In this document: positions 1 to 11,728 of the stretch, one piece after another
Layout of the letters: each line of letters opens with the position of its first letter
Position numbering within the stretch: position 1 is the stretch's first letter
Assembly: GCA_027919835.1 (NCBI GenBank)
Contig: JANVFP010000013.1
Coordinates: forward strand, 496,001 to 560,000
Source: Lentinula raphanica
Lineage: Eukaryota; Basidiomycota; Agaricomycetes; Agaricales; Omphalotaceae
Direction of reading: 5' to 3'
Length of the DNA stretch: 64,000 nt
Program-made: the position numbers and the translations under genes
Notes under the pieces: model-generated
What the model saw: only the letters and a program-made list of their open reading frames with translations
Databases searched by the model: none
What the model was told of the DNA's origin: nothing

Positions 1-134
1 TATCAACTAGCGCACTATCCATGATGTCTGTTCTTCATATCAAATGTACATCTTTCAGCGGGCTATTGGAAGTCTGGTGGCAATGCTCGGGAGTATAGAT
101 TTGTCATATAAGAATAACGATAACGCTCGTAACG

Positions 135-1296
135 CTAAGACAAAGGAGTACGGTCTATAGCGGGATTTCGGAAACTCGACTTATCCTGCATCGAATCTAA
201 AATAGTAAGCCCGGGAATTAGTATCGGGATGAATTGCTCAAATGAAGATTCCGTACCATTGTTGGACTTGTAGTCCATTTTCGTCGAAGGTGGAAGGTGA
301 AGGACTTTCCGGATAGTCTCCCTGCAGATGAGTGCAATACATACTCAATTAGCCTTGGGTGAAATATGCACGGCAGAGGGATAGGGACTACACACTGTAT
401 TTTCTCCCTAACCTTGACATCCCTATCCAATCGATTCCACAAACTGATGATATCCTCACTCTGTCGCACACTGATCGTGCACCCACAAATCTCAGGCAGA
501 TCAGCCCCGGACCCAGACCCAGCGTCGCTCCCATCTTCCCAGTTCGTGGCGACTTCTCCGTTATCCTCCACCTGACGGCATTCGTCGAACTGATCTCCAA
601 GGACAGCAAGGACAAGATCCTCCCAGATACGATCTGCCACACCTTTCTTCAACCGGATGATCCATTTCCCACCAGAGATATTTACCGGGTCTTCCCAAAC
701 TGGTCTGCGGATTCCGTCGTGGAACAAGAGGTAATCCGTCGTCGGCTGGAGTGCGGACGGAGGGGCAAGGTGTGTCCACAGCGACCAGAAAGATTCAACC
801 TGGATAGATGAACAAGGTTGATGTATTCAGTGCTAAATGAAGCGCGTCAATCGCAAAAAAACGTACAGAAGCAAAAGCAGAAATCTTCTTTATCCCTTCC
901 TCATAACTGATCAACTTGTTCCCTGGGGTACGCTGTTGACGAAACCAAAATACCCACCTAGAAACGCGACGGACGCAGCCAAGGTGACAGGTAAGCAAGA
1001 TCCGATAGAACTCGAAAGGAATAAGGATCACGAACATACGTGTTTCTTAGAGGATGAGGAATAGGTTCGGAACCGTCCGGTGAAGAACCAAAGCCATTGG
1101 ATGCTTTTTCTTTGGACCCAGGTTGGCCAGAGCTAGAGTTGATGGAAGTAGAGAAATGTTTGGAGGTGGCTGGTCGAGATTTGGGTGCAGCCTGCGTAGA
1201 TGGCGGTGGAGGAGCTGGTTGAGAGCCTGCAGGCGTTTGGGAGGAGTTGGCGAGAAAACGCGATTGGGAATAGTTGGAAAAATAGGTATTTGCCAT
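135..1296 (-). CDS. eIF4E-family cap-binding protein, class II (4EHP-like)
   Basis: Predicted to bind the mRNA 5' cap and to promote or repress translation initiation in the cytoplasm. Five exons fit one frame: 1296-1040, 957-867, 799-396, 321-257 and 196-135, giving about 292 residues. The N-terminal ~85 residues are a Ser/Pro-rich extension. The core follows in family order: HPLRNTWVFWFR, ESFWSLWTHL, RPVWEDPVNISGGKW and ICGCTISVRQSEDIISLWN, with the aromatic residues expected around the cap pocket. The tail ends in DKSSFRNP, which I associate with 4EHP-type members. A WVFWF where canonical eIF4E has a second Trp (WxxWW) also favours class II. The start ATG at 1296 precedes the extension; an upstream start is not excluded. 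It shares a 214-bp divergent promoter with the Kei1 gene. Family is confident; the class II call is an inference from motifs. Confidence 0.93.
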
Positions 1297-1510
1297 GATG
1301 AGAGATTAGAGATCGAGAGAGGTTGGATGTGAGCAGGAAACTGAAGATATTGATAAAATAATGCGATAAGTTGAGATAAAAAACGTCGGAGATGTTGGCT
1401 GTTGGAGAGAACTGTGGGATTACATAATTTTGCCTCAATTCCTTCCAAGCAGCGTCCATTTGGCATTTGCTGCTACACCTTCACAACTCTAAGCTTCATT
1501 CTTTGCCCTC
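1297..1510. promoter_or_regulatory. bidirectional intergenic promoter, eIF4E-like / KEI1
   Basis: These 214 bp separate the divergent ATGs of the eIF4E-like gene (-) and the Kei1 gene (+), so both promoters and 5' UTRs must lie here or overlap the genes. No TATA box was recognised; the interval contains AT-rich runs. Confidence 0.5.
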
Positions 1511-2643
1511 ATGAAGCTCACTCTCAAGCCAGAATGGCGTCTCTGGCCACTATCGTCCTTCCTTGGTGTTCTCGATCTCAAGACCGGTGTAACGATGGCC
1601 CTGTTATTCGCAGTCCGTTTCAACTTGTACTTACACCCAAAGTTCAAATCTAATCAGTATTGAACCCACCAGGTCTTTAATAAGGTAGCAGGTGTATATG
1701 GCCTCATTGCTCTTGCTACTGGTGCAGGCGGCTCTTTCTCCCAGTTCAGTTTGTATCTCTATTCCCTCTTCGCTCTCTTCGCTCTATTCTATGGCTTGAA
1801 AGCCGTCGACGAGGTATGTCTATCAATAAATTAGCTCGAATCTGTACGTGGCTCGACTCACATATTATTCCTTAGGAAGACCCAAAACACACTCTTTACT
1901 TTGCCCATTTCTTCTTCGCAGACCACGTCTTCTCTACCGCCTGGACAGTCTTCTTCGCCGTCGTCTGGTGGTTCCAGACCCCTCATGATGGACGTCGGTT
2001 AGCCAACTCCCCAGCTCAGGAACAGATCATCGACGCCGCACCGGGTTATCATAATATGACTGATTCTCAGCGTGTGTTGGCTGCTGAACAGGTTTGGAAT
2101 CATGAGAAGGGCACAGCATTGGCAGTGATTATACTATCATGGATTTCTAAAGTGCGTTCGCGAACGAATCGACCCGGGACTGTCCTCCCTTGTCAAGATC
2201 AATGACTCATCCGCATCTTCATATAGATATACCTTGCTCTCCTCATCTACTCATACGCAACCCATCTTCGCAAAGGCTCGTATCGCACTCTGTCGCGGAC
2301 GCGTGCACACACTTCTGCTTCACCCAACTACGACCCTGTCGGGTTAGGTTACGCAGAAGAGGAGGAAGAAGAGACAGAAGATTTCTACCGCCTTCCTCTT
2401 CGAACGCCAAACACGGGCAATTCCATCTCTAGTTTCGCAGATTTCATCAATGCGCCTGCAGGACGCAAGGGTTCCAAGAGCAGGATGAATGAATCTGTGA
2501 TTGGAAATGGGAATGTAGACCTCGATGAGGAAGAGGTGCTGTTCGATGAGGATGAATACTCTCGTGGATCGAGCTCACGAGGACATTCGAAGATGGGTAC
2601 AGACGAGAGCAGTGCAGAGGACGGTGTGAGTCGTTTCCGGTAG
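1511..2643 (+). CDS. KEI1: inositol phosphorylceramide synthase regulatory subunit Kei1
   Basis: Kei1 is the Golgi partner of the catalytic subunit Aur1 and is needed for synthesis of inositol phosphorylceramide, the fungal complex sphingolipid. Four exons fit: 1511-1612, 1673-1813, 1876-2151 and 2227-2643, giving 311 residues. The first ~200 residues match the family: FLGVLDLKTGV near the N-terminus, NKVAGVYGLIAL, a second hydrophobic span (LYSLFALFALFYG), ADHVFSTAWTVFFAVVWW, and a last membrane span before HLRKGSYR. Several transmembrane helices are therefore expected. The C-terminal ~110 residues are acidic and Ser-rich (a Glu run, then GRKGSKSR and SRGSSSRGHS) and look cytosolic. The first intron has the uncommon donor GTCCGT, but the frame joins cleanly to VFNKVAG. 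It converges on the Ser-rich gene downstream. Confidence 0.9.
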
Positions 2644-3129
2644 CATCTAACTCCTTTTTACCTTGCATGTATATCGTGTCCGTCCATTGTAGACCATAGT
2701 ATTCCTTGCCTAATGCCGATCATAGTTAATGACATCTGCATCCGTCAAGCAGCTTTGAAGACAATTCTGAAAGAATGTATGGGATAAATTAGTAGGTACT
2801 TTTTACTTAATACAAAGCGAGTGTGTTATGAACATGGTTAATTGAAACAAGTCGAAAGACAGGGAATCCAAGAGGTCAGGTATAGAAGATGTGGGGAACG
2901 GTCTATATGAACAACATAATCCTTACAAAAAAAAATCAACAAAAATCATCCAGAACAAACCATGCATAGACCGCACAGAACGAAATGTCTTCGACCATTA
3001 GTAGATATTCAAGAAAAAAAGGGCTGTAGATTATGTATAGTAGGTATAGGACGGTATCACAGACTATACCTGGTTCAAGTGTCAATCGCCACCCCTGCCT
3101 GCATCTCAGAGACCGTGCGCACCAAAGTG
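2644..3129. other. convergent intergenic region, no gene seen
   Basis: About 490 bp between the stop of the Kei1 gene and the stop of the opposing Ser-rich gene. Short ORFs here have no domain or codon pattern that I recognise. It should hold the two 3' UTRs and polyadenylation signals; AT-rich stretches and an A-run near 2929 fit that role. Confidence 0.5.
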
Positions 3130-6100
3130 TCAAAACTTGGGTGCAACAATAGGGGACTTCCCTGACGGGGGCCTCATTCTAGAGATGTTCCTAGAAGACG
3201 ACGTATGATATACCATGCCTGTCCCAACACGCGACCTGGGTTTCGAATGGTCTGTCGGAGGTGAAGGCGTCGTCGGTGTCACAGGAGCACTGCGAGACGG
3301 AAGCGATGGTGTAGACGGCATACGTAACCTACTCGCGCCCCCATTCAAACTTGGGACAGGCACGGGTAGCTGTCCATCGACGTGGACCACTGACTGTTGA
3401 CGAGGAAGCTGCAGTGGTTTGAGAGGCCGAGGAGAAGTCATCGCAGTATGAGATATAGAATTTGATGAAGAGCTAGAGATGATGTTTGTGTCCGAAGCAA
3501 GAGAGGGGAATGAGTGAGTAGAATGGATAGAAACTTCCGAATATTTCTTGAGACTAGACTTTCTAATTGAGCTCGGAGCAGAAGGGCGGCGAATGCTTCC
3601 TGTTTTCGGGTTCGGCAGTGAGGGAAGCATTTTGTCTACGTTCAGCTGGGAACGACCGGCGAGTGATGGAGTTGGGGTAGCTTCTAAAGAGTCATCGTCG
3701 TGAGGTGTTAGGGGAATGGATAATGAAGAAGCCGTCGAGGAAGGCGTGAGGACCGCGAGCTCGTCCGTACCGTACCGCGACGTTGACAATGCCAGATCGG
3801 AAGCTGAGGAGTGAGTCGACGCTTCCGAACCGGAACGGGCGAATCTCCCTCCGCTCGATGTTTTGGGCGTTTTCTCACCAGATGTTAAGTGGGAAATCGA
3901 AGTTTTCATGCTCAGAGTAGATGAGCTACTTCTAAGATTCCTGCTTTCGGGATTCGTGGATCTCTTCGATGTGCTGGTTTTTGCTTTACTATTCTCCACA
4001 TTGACTTCTCCAAACTCGCTGATCTCGTCTAGTTCATTGAGATCGGTATCCAATGTGCGGCTAGAGTAGCTCCTTGATAACACGTTGGAGTTGGAAGAAC
4101 TATAAGAGAAGGTCGACGATCGGGTACTTGTCGACGGCCGAGAAACCGAAGGCAGTGATGCTGATGCGCGAAGGTTTCCATACGATTTCGAACGCGTTCT
4201 TGATTTCACCAGTGAGCCCGAAGACGACTTGTGGGAAAGATTGAGAGATGAAAGCCGTCTCGTGAGTGCCGAAGGAGCACCGTCGTCTTCACTATAAACC
4301 CGAACAAGGACAATCAAGCCGTCAGATAAATACCTCAAAACCCAAATGATCACAACCCCAATTCGCACATACCTGTCACTCCATCCTAACCCCGTTGTCA
4401 GTCCAATACCACCTCTCAGTAAACGTCCATCTTTATGCCTCAATCTCCTAGAAGATGTGTCCCGCGTGTCCTTATAGAGTCCAGACTTGGTTTGACATGA
4501 AGCTGCAAAGTGATCGCAAAATGATCAGACGCGTTTATGACAAGAAGTGATTAGAAGAGAATCGAAGAGGGCAAGCACAGGAATCCGTTCCCTTGGGACT
4601 ACTTCGACTGGGACCTACGTCTAGTAGCCACGTATAATAAGGAAAAGGCGAGTCTCTATCAGGTTCATCCAACCTATCATCGCCTTCATCTCACGTCGGA
4701 ATTGGAGGCAGTGACTCGGGTATCCCAGTTACCCAATCCCCAAAATCACCTCAAACATTACAGCAGACAGATAAATGTACGTGAAAAAAAACTCACAGTT
4801 CGAAAGCATGCTCATCATACTTCCAGGTCTGGTTCCCTCACTCGCCAACGAAGCAAGAGAGTCAACCGAAGCTGACGCGGGGAGGAGCTTGGAATTGGGT
4901 GAGAGTAAACCATGCCGTAGCATCAAATTACTGTCGGAGAAAATTTTGTCAGCGAAACAAGAAACGACAAGCCACAATCAGATGGAGGTGACATGGAATG
5001 TTACGAGTGAACACTGTATGGTCAAATCGCCACAACTTTCGCACAAACACTCGTCTTGAACACGAGGATATACGTGGCGTTCACTCCCGAGTGTGAGCTT
5101 TATAACAGGCATCATTTGGCTTCTTACTGATAAAAGGCAAATGGAAGGTGCAGCTGAAAGCATGAGGTACGCTTTCCGTCGTCATGGCTGATTGAGCGGT
5201 TGACTTTAAAAGGGCCTTTCAGCCCCGTGTAGATGCAAGTTTCCCTCCCAATGACCAATGCTCCAGTGAAGCATGTTCTGAGAACAAGCTTACGAAAATC
5301 CAGTCGTACGACTCCCACTAGTGCCAGCCGACGCACTCCAAAGAAGAAAGAAAGAAGAAAAAGACGAAGTAGACAAGACTCACGGCAAAGGAGTATGCAA
5401 ATCCAGACTCGAATCACTCGCATCACTATCATTTGCGTCACTCTCACCAACCTCCTGCTTATACACATCAAACCCGAACCCATCTTCATAAGAGTGCGGC
5501 CGACGAGCATTGTCATCCTCAAGATCAGAACCAACACCTTCTAATTCCCGCTCAAGTTTCCGGAACTCAGCTTCCTCGTTGTGTCCTAGTCGTCTTTGGG
5601 ATTCCGTCCGACCTCTCCTCATACTCGTCCCACCAAACTCGTCCCATCCACCATCAGAGCGAGCATGCCCACTCTTGCGGTTGTGTATACTGCTCTTGGT
5701 ACTCCCAACGGAACTACGCGCCCTCCTCCCCATACTTAAGCTTCGTCTAGGTCGAGGCGTCTTCTCTAGTAACCTCTGCACGTCCGGAGAGGACCTTCCA
5801 TCATCGTTTTTGTTGTCATCGGCACCTTGATCGTCAACCATTGACACGGTCGACGCCTGTGAGGTTTTCCTTCGAGGTTGAGACCGCTTCTTATTATGCA
5901 CGTCTGGTGTTGACGGCATAGGGGGCATTGGAGGCCACGCGGCTTCAGCAGGTGGCGAAAGTGGCGATGGTGACGAGCTAGTAGTCGAGTTAAGCCGTTG
6001 CCGGTGGCTTCGACTTCTACTACGAGCAGATCGAAGCTCACGGTGAAGCGACCTATGCAGATCGATTTCGGTATCAGAATCATGTGCAGATTTGGGGATA

Positions 6101-7341
6101 GACGAAGATGGGGGAGTAGGATATGAAGTGGGAGGCGAGGGATAGCTGGTTGGAGGGCTAGAAGTACTAGCCTTGTTTTGAGCGGGGGGTGCTGCGTTTG
6201 ATGGAGTGGCTGAAGAAGCTATCGAAGCTTTCAAACTGACGTTATCGAGGATTTCCACCGAAATCCTGGCCATTCTTCTCAGGCTGGAGCGCGACTCTGA
6301 TCTCACAGGTGCGGATGCAGTAAACGAAGTCGGAGGATGCGTATCTCCTCCGGATACACGGCGTTTCTCGAGAACTTTACCAACCGGGGGTTTCGTCGTG
6401 GGTACGTCCCATTCGCTCTCGGCGCCATCCTCTCCCGAGGGTAGGTCATGCATGGAAATCTCGGCAAGTGATTCATTCGGACTCGAGGGTCGACCGAGAG
6501 GAGGTGCAGAGCGTGGTTGATAGAGAGGCGAAGGAGGAGCAGACCATTTGATAGGTGTCGAAGCCGGCGAATAAGCTTTACTCTTCATGGCATTTGCCTG
6601 TTGCAACGCAAACGGCGACAAAGGAGGTGGCGTAGGAAATTGAGTTGACAAAGACGATGGAATATCTAGTTCATTGTCGGTGTCAGTGGGCGAAGGAGGC
6701 ATAGGAGATATCGAGAGACGAAGAGAAGTAAGTTGCACGTCTTCATCATCTTCCTCTTCTATACGCAGGCCTCCGTAAGCCTGACTGGTGTCCTCTGCGT
6801 CTTCGTTGGTAACCTGCACCTCTGGGGGTCTTGACCGAGCAGAGCCTCTGGAGACGCGTCGAGCCTCTTTGACATCGTTGTCCCTGTATCCATGACCATA
6901 TGCATAACTCATGCCATTACTACGGGCACTGGCAAAGCTCGCGACGGAGTCCGGTCTCTCGTAATTTCCATTGCCAGAGTGGGAAGAGTTGATGGAGTAC
7001 TTTGAGTTACGCCTTGACTGAAGGATATGAGCGGCTTCATGATCAGAGATCCTAGAACGACCAGGCACTGGCGGTAGAGGCGCGGCGGGTGGCAGAGATG
7101 GAGGAGGATTGCTGCTGGTAGAGGAGGTAGATAGTACCGAAGATGATGGTGAGATAGAAGATGCATGAGATATTGAGCTAGAAGGATCATTGAAAGGCTC
7201 GCTGGGTTTAGAATGACCGGATGAAAGACTGCTTGGCGTCCTCGCTGTAGAAGGAGGGAGAAAGGAAGGTGGTACTGGGAAAGACTCGAGCAACAGGGGG
7301 ACTGAATGGCCCATGTTGTGCTGCCTGTCTACAGGCTGCAT
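3130..7341 (-). CDS. large Ser/Pro-rich protein of unknown function
   Basis: I do not recognise a named family. A coherent model has six exons: 7341-5384, 4930-4797, 4749-4695, about 4655-4615, 4502-4373 and 4291-3130, giving about 1,159 residues. The phases join cleanly into HTPLPNLMLRHGLLSPNSK, GDWVTGIPESLPPIP and LTTGLGWSDSEDDGAP, which is strong support for one gene rather than two. The protein is mostly low-complexity Ser/Pro/Thr/Arg with SRSRS, RRSLSMGRR and many SP/TP sites, so it is probably disordered and heavily phosphorylated. A short ordered core near residues 650-760 contains DGRLLRGGIGLTTGLGW. The first intron is about 450 nt, unusually long for this window. Exon 4 is the weak point: reading straight through meets an in-frame TGA, avoided by a 39-nt intron (4694-4656), and its 3' donor GTCCCA is poor. 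The gene is confident; exon 4 and the function are not. Confidence 0.72.
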
Positions 7342-10042
7342 TCTTTAAAGCTGAACGATGGCGGATATGAACCAAGAGTTAGCAAAGAAAGATATTTAGT
7401 GTACGGCCTGCATGTGGAAGAAGATAAAAAGACTTGATGTGAATTCTTTTTTCCCTGTCTGGCCGGCGCTCACGGTCATCAACTTTTTTTGTTTCCGTGC
7501 CACGATCTCGGACCTCCTATATTTCATCTTTTTCATTTTCCTCCACAGCAAAGTCGTTGATGCAACTCTCCAGCTCTGTTCAAACGGATTTCTACATCTT
7601 TCTGTCCAGCAGAACTGACACGTTCAACGTTTTTGGTACAGTCAATGATCATCTACCGTCCTGATTCGTTGAAGAAACCCCAACACATCAGGCGCATGGG
7701 TCCAAACTCTCTTCCAGCTGAACTATATTGCCTATGTATCCATCATCGTAGATTGAAATTCGCGTGCTAATTGGTAATTTGGTATCTAGTATCAACCAAT
7801 GATATTGCGAAAATGATGGAACGAATATCAACAAATATCATGCTCAATCCAGCCAATGCTCACACACATCATTCGGAAACACGAAATAGGCTACATACAA
7901 TCGTTGCGATTTGGCTACCATGCATCTATTCTCGTCAGTCGATTCTCCTTCTACGTCTTCCATCTACTTCGCCGTCCAGATAAAACTCGATAAAACCTGG
8001 ACAAGTCCAAGACCTCCGACCCGTTATCACAGGGCCCGAACTCCAGAAGCGCAGTGATCTTGATGATTACCGGGCGACAGTTGGAACGATCCGTTTGGCG
8101 ATTTTTTCCAGACCGCCAGACCGATTCCTTCACTACAAAGCAGACCAAAGCAAGCCAAAGTCACAGAGTCCAGACAATCGTTCTCCATCGGACGGGTTGT
8201 AGCAAAGCAACGCATTCAATCCAGTTCGAGTTCAAGAAATCCGAGTGAACCTTGTTCCTCTTTGCAAGGTTTCGGTCTAAGCAAGTCTTTCCTTCAAATT
8301 TGCCAAGATGCGAACGTCTCAGAGTTACAAGGAGTTACACTGAGTATAATTATTACAGCGCGAACTACCGTCTTCAGGAGTTACTCCGGCTTCATCCCGC
8401 CTTCCTCCCGCAGGCGTACCAAAAAGCTGGATTGGGGCATCTGGATCTTCATTCCGATTCCGATTATTGATCAGCGTAAACGCTCAGCCTCAGGCCCCAC
8501 CTGTGTACTTGTAACTTGCCTGCCAGGCTATCTTCCATTTTGTTCGTCGCTGTTACAACAGGCTGAACTTCGAAAGCCCTAGAATGGAGGCTTGAGAGTC
8601 CCTTTGAGACTCGGAAAGACTCTGATCCCAGGATTGGCATCGATCATTTCCCCGGAGAATTCGAATTCAAAACTCCATGTCATTTCTCCAGGCTCTATTT
8701 CGCATATGGAGTGTGGTTTCCCAGCTGGAAGCCTGTTTCAAATCACACCAAGTCAGTGGTACGTGACATTCATGCGGATTGCCTTACCAGGCCTTATACC
8801 AGTCAGCCTCTGATTACCTGAACGAAACAGAATTCGATCTGAATCGACAACACAACGTTAACTCACTACCGTAAGTAGGACGCGGAAGCTGTTCCAGCTT
8901 ATCTCAAGTGTCGACGTCGTTTTTTCACCGATTTACACGGTCAGTATCCGTTCGCGATGTAGTACTTTTCCTAGGACTCTGGCTCATATTCATTTCGAAG
9001 TGAGGGGATGAAATCCGTGACGGTTGAGGCTTCCGTATCATGTATAGATGAAAAGCAGCGTTAGCTTCAACATACATCATACAGTGACATTCACTGAGTC
9101 GGCAGTTTTTCGTAGCTAAGGCATCTAATGAAACTTACCCCCCTTCCTTGTCCATCGATTTTCTAATAAGTACGATAGCTCCCAAATCTTGCTCTTGCCA
9201 ATGCTTCAAAAGTTGAACCCTCTGAATTTTGGTGTCCTTCAAACTGCCGGTAAAATAAATCGCGTTGAAGGGTCCCAGAAGAGATCAAAATTCTCTGTTC
9301 TCTGTGATGACCGTTCTCGAGGTAGCACGACAGTGAACAAGCAAGGAAGTAGTGTGTACGCATTGAAATTGTGATTGCACAATATCTCTTCATATCCTCC
9401 CGTAGAACGTAAGTCATAAGCGCTGATGATTATGACCTCTGGTCCCCTGTTGCTTGTGAGTCTAACGTTATTTATGGGATGTCTTCTCTTCAACAGGCTC
9501 AATGATACCGACTTTTGCAATGATGATGAACAGATTTCAATGCCATCAATGGATGATGTTGTAATAGTAAGTAGTATAGCCTCAGTGCATGGCAGTCAGA
9601 GAGGGAATCCGTTTGAAGTGCCTCCTCGTAGCCATGGAATCAGCCTAGAGCCATCAAGAATTATTATTCTGAGATATTGCTACATAGAATGTAGATACAT
9701 GAATACTATTCGAGCCGGCGTGGAGGTCAAAATGTCGGCGGTACTTTTGAGGAACTTTGTCTTTTTCATCCCGCCACCAACAAGAATGTCTTCCTCAAAA
9801 TGAACCGGAAAGGGGACCTAGGTTCAGATGACCTAGGATTTCAAGAGCAAGTCGACTGCGTTGATGATTGTTGAGATGAGGATGATTGGGAAAAGGACAC
9901 AGATGGAAGTTGGGTGTGCATGGAGTGATTCTCGTAGGAAGACATAATTTGGGCTTGCAAGAATGCAAGGTACTAGAGGAAAGAGTACTATGTAAGCTTG
10001 TGACAGATAGGACTCAACTTGCTAAGGCGAGTTAGGGTGACT
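7342..10042. other. 2.7-kb stretch without a convincing gene
   Basis: This lies between the start of the Ser-rich gene (-) and the end of an F-box-like gene (-). The first ~250 bp (pyrimidine-rich near 7440-7560) probably carry the Ser-rich gene's promoter and 5' UTR. ORFs of 60-125 codons at 8252-8582, 8592-8813 and 9426-9803 show no recognisable domain, and none extends through plausible introns. No tRNA, inverted repeat or transposase remnant was recognised. It could hold unrecognised non-coding RNA or a very decayed element. Confidence 0.4.
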
Positions 10043-11467
10043 TCAACCTTCCCAGAAATTATCACGGTGTACTGAATCCATATCTGATCCAGGAGGCCAT
10101 GGATCTAGATAGTCATAAGTGTAACTGAATTTTGTCAGAGTTGCGATTGCACGTAGAGTATCGACTGCCCAACCATGACATGAGCTGTCAAAGTATAAGG
10201 ATTCGAGTGGACAATTCATCTTGGAGCGTTCTTGTACCAGCATCAAGAGCGCGGGAGCGTACGAATGTTGCAACCCTTGGATGCAGAGTGTTCGCAACTT
10301 TGGCCACATCATTGTAGGTTCATGATGCATACCGAGTGCCATGTACAGGAGAGAGTCAGATTCCAATGTCAAGCGGACGACGGATGGAAAAGCGAGCAAT
10401 AAGTGGTCAATTTGATTTGGAGGAAATCCACACCGATGTAGCGAAAGATCCTTGACGTTGGGGAATTCAGACAAGTACAAGTTGTCAACTTCATAGAGGA
10501 CCAAGCTTTCCAGACGAGATAATGGTAATACGTTCAGCAAGGCCTTGTTTGAAGCCGGTTCAATTGCATTTGTGCGGATGCGCAATGATCGAAGCATAGG
10601 GAGTTCGACAGCTCGTGAATGTGTGGACATCGAGTGATCAATATCAATACTGATCCGGTGCAGAGAGAGGTTGACGAGAGAATGATTTGCCGCCAAGATT
10701 TTGCAGTATTCGAAGACAGTCAGCTCCATCATATACACACCATCGAGGTAAAGAGTAGTGATTGCACCAGATATTGGAGGTCGAAGCACACTAGCAATGC
10801 CAGTGAGTTGGAGAACATTCAAAGAAGGAACGCCCGCTTTGAAGATTGAAGGTGTGCCAAACATCATACTGTCGTAATCACCACCAGCCCAATTTACGTG
10901 CAAAGCAAGATAACTCAGATGAGGAGCCCGTAGAGACTCTAGATGCTCGCCCAAAAGCGAGCAAGCTTGTTCGTGCGCCGATGCATGGACTGAAAGGTAA
11001 GCACAACGTGATATGTGGGTTGCGATGAGTTTCATAAAAGGTGCGAATTCGAGATCATCTACAACGTCGAGTCGAACGGCAAAGAGGGAAGATGGGCCGC
11101 TGCGACTCAAATATGTTTCCATCTTGTCCAAACCAGGCTGAATATGTGATTGTTCGATTACAGATATTCTGATATCGGTCCAAAGCGTTCGCGTGCCAAC
11201 AGCTAAAACTCTCCAGGGAGAGCATACTCGAGCGGCGATGAGTTGAAAGGCTGGCTCATCTTTTTGGCATAAAAGGAAGATGTGCGAAAGTAGTTCTGGA
11301 GGAAGCCTGTAAACGAACGCAGCGTCGTTGATTATTTTGGCTCTTTTCATTTCCGCAGCAGCGATATCCGAGTCGATTTTCTCGAGCTGGTGAAGGAGAT
11401 CTGTTTTCTGGTTGCGAAGGGAGTTTAGGAGAGAATCGAGAGCAGGTACGGATTGCGGTAAGAGCAT
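10043..11467 (-). CDS. F-box-like domain protein with LRR-like C-terminal region
   Basis: This is a typical mushroom F-box-like protein of 474 residues in one exon, probably a substrate receptor of an SCF ubiquitin ligase. A short coiled coil (LLNSLRNQKTDLLHQLEKID, ~12-35) precedes the F-box-like segment at ~48-90 (VYRLPPELLSHIFLLC, then VCSPWRVLAVGTRTLWTDI). The remaining ~370 residues contain leucine-rich, irregular repeats such as LRAPHLSYLALHVN, LPMLRSLRIRT and LESLVLYEVDN. The start ATG at 11467 gives the usual short coiled-coil N-terminus. It is related in design, but not obviously in sequence, to the duplicated F-box genes at 14877-18973. It diverges from RPF1 with 261 bp between start codons. 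Substrate unknown. Confidence 0.85.
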   Translation of the reverse strand: MLLPQSVPALDSLLNSLRNQKTDLLHQLEKIDSDIAAAEMKRAKIINDAAFVYRLPPELLSHIFLLCQKDEPAFQLIAARVCSPWRVLAVGTRTLWTDIRISVIEQSHIQPGLDKMETYLSRSGPSSLFAVRLDVVDDLEFAPFMKLIATHISRCAYLSVHASAHEQACSLLGEHLESLRAPHLSYLALHVNWAGGDYDSMMFGTPSIFKAGVPSLNVLQLTGIASVLRPPISGAITTLYLDGVYMMELTVFEYCKILAANHSLVNLSLHRISIDIDHSMSTHSRAVELPMLRSLRIRTNAIEPASNKALLNVLPLSRLESLVLYEVDNLYLSEFPNVKDLSLHRCGFPPNQIDHLLLAFPSVVRLTLESDSLLYMALGMHHEPTMMWPKLRTLCIQGLQHSYAPALLMLVQERSKMNCPLESLYFDSSCHGWAVDTLRAIATLTKFSYTYDYLDPWPPGSDMDSVHRDNFWEG

Positions 11468-11728
11468 GATTGTATCTGCATAAAGAGATTAGTGAGTAAT
11501 TACGATTCAAAGTGAAGAGAGCGTACGTTGAAAAGCTCGAGAAAATGAGATCGTGGTTGACAATGGAAGAGTGGCGCAGAGATCTAGAGGGCCTGAGTGG
11601 GCTGAGTATACAGTATTATGTAATCTCCCACTTCAATAAGCTTCAACAAGAGCACAGTTTTGAACGACTCCTCAAAGACTCGTTCACTCTTTTCCATTTC
11701 TGTATTGAATTCCAGTATTCTAACTACA

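Noticed and set aside
4292..4443. ORF start MRHKDGRLLRGG with a hydrophobic stretch VVIIWVLRYL resembling a membrane helix
   Set aside because: The hydrophobic stretch is translated intron (GTATGTGCG ... TTTATAG). Splicing joins GLGWSD to SEDDGAP, so no transmembrane helix is supported.
8252..8813. Short ORFs that could be small secreted proteins
   Set aside because: No signal peptide, no codon pattern and no extension across introns; lengths are those expected by chance.
9426..9803. 125-codon ORF beginning MIMTSGPLLLVSLTLF
   Set aside because: The hydrophobic start overlaps an apparent GTGAGT donor, and the rest has no recognisable features; not enough to call a gene.
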